DNA of 64,000 nucleotides. It comes from Lysinibacillus macroides (GTDB lineage Bacteria; Bacillota; Bacilli; Bacillales_A; Planococcaceae). How positions within the stretch are numbered: position 1 is the first letter of the stretch; every line of letters begins with the position of its first letter. The DNA lies in NCBI RefSeq assembly GCF_001281525.1, contig NZ_LGCI01000005.1:248001-312000 (forward strand). Direction: 5' to 3'. Below are positions 61,838-64,000 of the stretch, piece after piece. Position numbers and translations under genes: made by a program. Under the pieces are notes generated by a model. It searched no databases. It was given only the letters and a program-made list of their open reading frames with translations, and was not told the origin of the DNA.

Positions 61838-63754
61838 ATGAAGTGGATTTCTATCCATTCTAAAAAGCGTTTACGAATTTTATATGTGCTGTTTATGTGT
61901 GTAGTAGCGGCAATTATTATTCGGTTGTTTTTTTTGCAGGTATTGGATCAAAAAGAACTGACGAAGAAGGCAGAAGAAAACTGGGATCGAGAAATTCCAT
62001 TTGCCAATGAACGAGGGCATATTACAGATCGTGATGGTGAAAGTATTGTCACGAATAAGCTAGCACCAACTTTATACTTTATGCCTGCTCAAAGTAAGGA
62101 TATTGAAGGAGCAGCCGAAAAGATTGCACAAGTTTTAGAAGTGGATAAAGAGAAGCTTCTCGAGAAGATGATGAAAAAAGATTACTTAGTCAAGCTTGCG
62201 CCAGAAGGAAAAAATATCCCCTATGAAAAAGCAGTGAAATTACAAGGTATGCAAATTGAAGGGCTCTATAGTGGCGTGGATTATTCACGAGATTATCCCT
62301 ATGGTACAATGCTTTCTCGATTTTTAGGATTTACAGGCTATGATGCACAGGGCCTAGCTGGGATTGAATATGAATATAATAAATTTTTAACCGCTAACTC
62401 TTCTGCAATTCGTCTTTTTACGGATGCTAAGGGCAATAATTTATCTAATGTTGCAAGTGCTTGGAAAGCAGGAGAGGATGGTGCAACGATTGAGCTGACT
62501 ATTGATGTGGATGTCCAGCAAGTTGTTGAGCGTGAATTATCGCAGGCAATGAAGCGCTATGATGCAGATCAGGCCTTGGCTATTGCGATGAATCCAAATA
62601 ATGGCGAAATTTTAGCATTAGCCTCTTATCCAACTTTTCATCCTACTGACTATCAGTTAGTAGAACCAGCTATCTATAACCGAAATTTACCGGTATGGAT
62701 GACCTATGAGCCAGGCTCTACTTTTAAAATTATTACCCTTAGTGCAGCATTGGAAGAAAATTTAGTGGATTTAGAAAACGATACATTTCATGATCCAGGG
62801 TATACAATGGTTGCTGGTGCTAAGCTTCGATGCTGGAAGCGTGAGGGTCATGGTCATGAAACCTTTTTAGAGGTAGTTGAAAACTCCTGTAACCCAGGCT
62901 TTATCGAACTAGGACAGCGACTAGGCAATGAACGCTTGCTGCAATATATTAAAGATTTTGGCTTTGGTCAAAAGACGGGTTCTAATATTGCTGGTGAAGC
63001 TTCAGGTATTTTATTTTCGAAGGAAGCCTTTGGACCAGTAGAACAGGCTACAACGTCATTTGGGCAGGGGGTAGCTGTTACACCGATTCAACAGGTGCAA
63101 GCGGTGGCAGCTGCTATCAATGGGGGCAAGCTTTATACGCCATATGTTGTAAAAAAGGTTTTTAATCCAAAAACAGGAGAGGTTATACAAGAAACGAAAT
63201 CAACTGTTAAAAATCAGGTGATTCGAGAGGAAACCTCTGCAAAGGTTCGAGGTGCATTGGAGTCTGTAGTGGCGAATGGCTCAGGGCGACAAGCCTTTCG
63301 AGATGGCTTACGAATTGGTGGTAAAACAGGAACGGCTCAGAAGGTTGAAAATAGCCGTTATATAAGTGGAGAGTACATTGTATCATTTATTGGCTTTGCC
63401 CCAGCAGACAATCCACAAATCGTAGTCTATGTAGCAGTTGACAATCCAAAAAAGACAACACAATTTGGTGGAGTTGTAGCAGCACCTATTGTTGGGCAAA
63501 TTATTGAGGATGTTGCACCTTTTGTTGGTATTGAAAAATCAAAGGAACAGCTAGAAAAGGATTATCGTTATGGGGATCCAATTACTGTGAAGGTACCGAA
63601 TTTTATCGGTCAAACAAAAGATGATATTGCTAAGCAATTTTATCCATTCCGTATAGAATGGCATGGAGAGGGCACTAAAATTGGCAATCAATTGCCTGAA
63701 GTGGATAGTGTTATCAAACAAGATGGTACCATTCATTTATATTTGGAGAACTAA
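61838..63754 (+). CDS. spoVD: Sporulation-specific penicillin-binding protein SpoVD
   Basis: This transpeptidase makes spore cortex peptidoglycan. The 638-residue protein has a membrane helix (ILYVLFMCVVAAIIIRLFFL), a dimerisation domain, a transpeptidase domain with STFK (294-297), SCN in VVENSCNPGF and KTGTA (496-500), and a single PASTA domain at the C-terminus. Two cysteines (KLRCWKREG and NSCNP) match the disulfide-controlled pair of B. subtilis SpoVD. AAGGTG precedes the ATG. The next gene is mraY; murE is not here. Confidence 0.95.
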   Translation: MKWISIHSKKRLRILYVLFMCVVAAIIIRLFFLQVLDQKELTKKAEENWDREIPFANERGHITDRDGESIVTNKLAPTLYFMPAQSKDIEGAAEKIAQVLEVDKEKLLEKMMKKDYLVKLAPEGKNIPYEKAVKLQGMQIEGLYSGVDYSRDYPYGTMLSRFLGFTGYDAQGLAGIEYEYNKFLTANSSAIRLFTDAKGNNLSNVASAWKAGEDGATIELTIDVDVQQVVERELSQAMKRYDADQALAIAMNPNNGEILALASYPTFHPTDYQLVEPAIYNRNLPVWMTYEPGSTFKIITLSAALEENLVDLENDTFHDPGYTMVAGAKLRCWKREGHGHETFLEVVENSCNPGFIELGQRLGNERLLQYIKDFGFGQKTGSNIAGEASGILFSKEAFGPVEQATTSFGQGVAVTPIQQVQAVAAAINGGKLYTPYVVKKVFNPKTGEVIQETKSTVKNQVIREETSAKVRGALESVVANGSGRQAFRDGLRIGGKTGTAQKVENSRYISGEYIVSFIGFAPADNPQIVVYVAVDNPKKTTQFGGVVAAPIVGQIIEDVAPFVGIEKSKEQLEKDYRYGDPITVKVPNFIGQTKDDIAKQFYPFRIEWHGEGTKIGNQLPEVDSVIKQDGTIHLYLEN

Positions 63755-63880
63755 TATAACTTTACCTTTAAAAAATGGGAAAAAACCACTATTATTATGA
63801 AGGGTAGTAATAAATACAATGAAAGTTTATGCTTTTTTCCGAGAGAAGAAAGTGAAACAAGATTTAAAGGAGATTTTTCA
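63755..63880. other. spoVD-mraY gap where murE would normally lie
   Basis: The 126 bases contain no murE remnant. GGAAAAAA (63778-63785) pairs with TTTTTTCC (63833-63840) around an AT-rich, partly palindromic loop. This could act as a weak terminator or leader hairpin before mraY. Confidence 0.4.
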
Positions 63881-64000
63881 ATGAAACTCGCAACAACACT
63901 TACCATTTTAGCTCTTGCTTTTATAGTAACAGTTATCCTGGCACCAATTTGTATTCCACTTCTTCGCCGTCTAAAATTTGGGCAAAGTATTCGTGAGGAA
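63881..64000 (+). CDS. mraY: MraY, phospho-MurNAc-pentapeptide transferase (5' part only)
   Basis: The first 40 residues are visible, with the helix TLTILALAFIVTVILAPICI followed by PLLRRLKFGQSIREE, the conserved N-terminus of MraY, which makes lipid I. AAGGAG lies 9 bases before the ATG. The gene runs off the window. Confidence 0.92.
   Translation, partial: MKLATTLTILALAFIVTVILAPICIPLLRRLKFGQSIREE

Overview
The window looks like the chromosome of an endospore-forming, low-GC Gram-positive bacterium, most probably Lysinibacillus or a close relative. It is AT-rich, uses strong AGGAGG-type ribosome sites and many TTG starts, and carries sporulation genes (spoVD, ylbJ, a ylbO/GerR-like regulator). 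From about 7.85 kb to the end the gene order follows the Bacillus subtilis speA-ykt-yla-ftsW-pycA-cta-ylb-mra block, read from memory of that genome. Family names rest on motifs and remembered homologues; no database search was run.

Layout. 0-2 kb: the end of an iron-siderophore type ABC importer (FecCD permease and ATPase). 2-7.8 kb: accessory genes, namely an SDR-fold protein without the usual catalytic triad, an SNF2 helicase paired with a SWIM zinc-finger protein, and an LrgA/LrgB-type membrane pair. 7.8-15.5 kb: speA, a nitronate monooxygenase-like flavoprotein, yktA, yktB, a ykzI-like gene, yktC, ylaF, typA and ylaH. 15.7-20.1 kb: a three-gene ABC importer of the ThiXYZ/SsuABC type, followed by an IS1182-family element that has split a terminator hairpin. 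20.1-26.4 kb: ylaI, a conserved hypothetical, ylaN, ftsW and pycA. 26.4-34.3 kb: the caa3 oxidase locus, with ctaA divergent from ctaBCDEF and then ctaG and a DUF420/CtaM gene. 34.3-46 kb: an ylb segment interleaved with extra genes (a stand-alone murE, a tartrate/isopropylmalate-type dehydrogenase, a glycerophosphodiesterase, an exported protein) plus a long structured non-coding stretch before ylbG. 46-48.2 kb: a frameshifted small membrane gene and an IS231-like IS4-family element. 48.3-57.5 kb: ylbJ, ylbL, ylbM, ylbN-rpmF, an enoyl-CoA hydratase, ylbO, panE, a DUF3397 gene, a second structured RNA candidate and bshC. 57.6-64 kb: the division and cell wall cluster mraZ-rsmH-ftsL-pbpB-spoVD-mraY.

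How the genes work together. Two programmes dominate. The respiratory one makes heme A (CtaB then CtaA), builds the caa3 oxidase (CtaCDEF), and assembles it (CtaG, CtaM). The envelope one comprises FtsW, FtsL, PBP2B, SpoVD, MraY, RsmH and MurE. In this window murE is absent from its usual place between spoVD and mraY. A MurE with the meso-diaminopimelate motif DNPR lies 26 kb away behind a sequence that matches a sigma-K promoter. This fits the known chemistry of Lysinibacillus, with lysine in the vegetative wall and diaminopimelate in the spore cortex.

The least explained parts are two structured non-coding regions, before ylbG (42.3-42.65 kb) and before bshC (55.4-55.6 kb). Each contains nested helices. 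The second is bracketed by a plausible promoter and a terminator-like hairpin.
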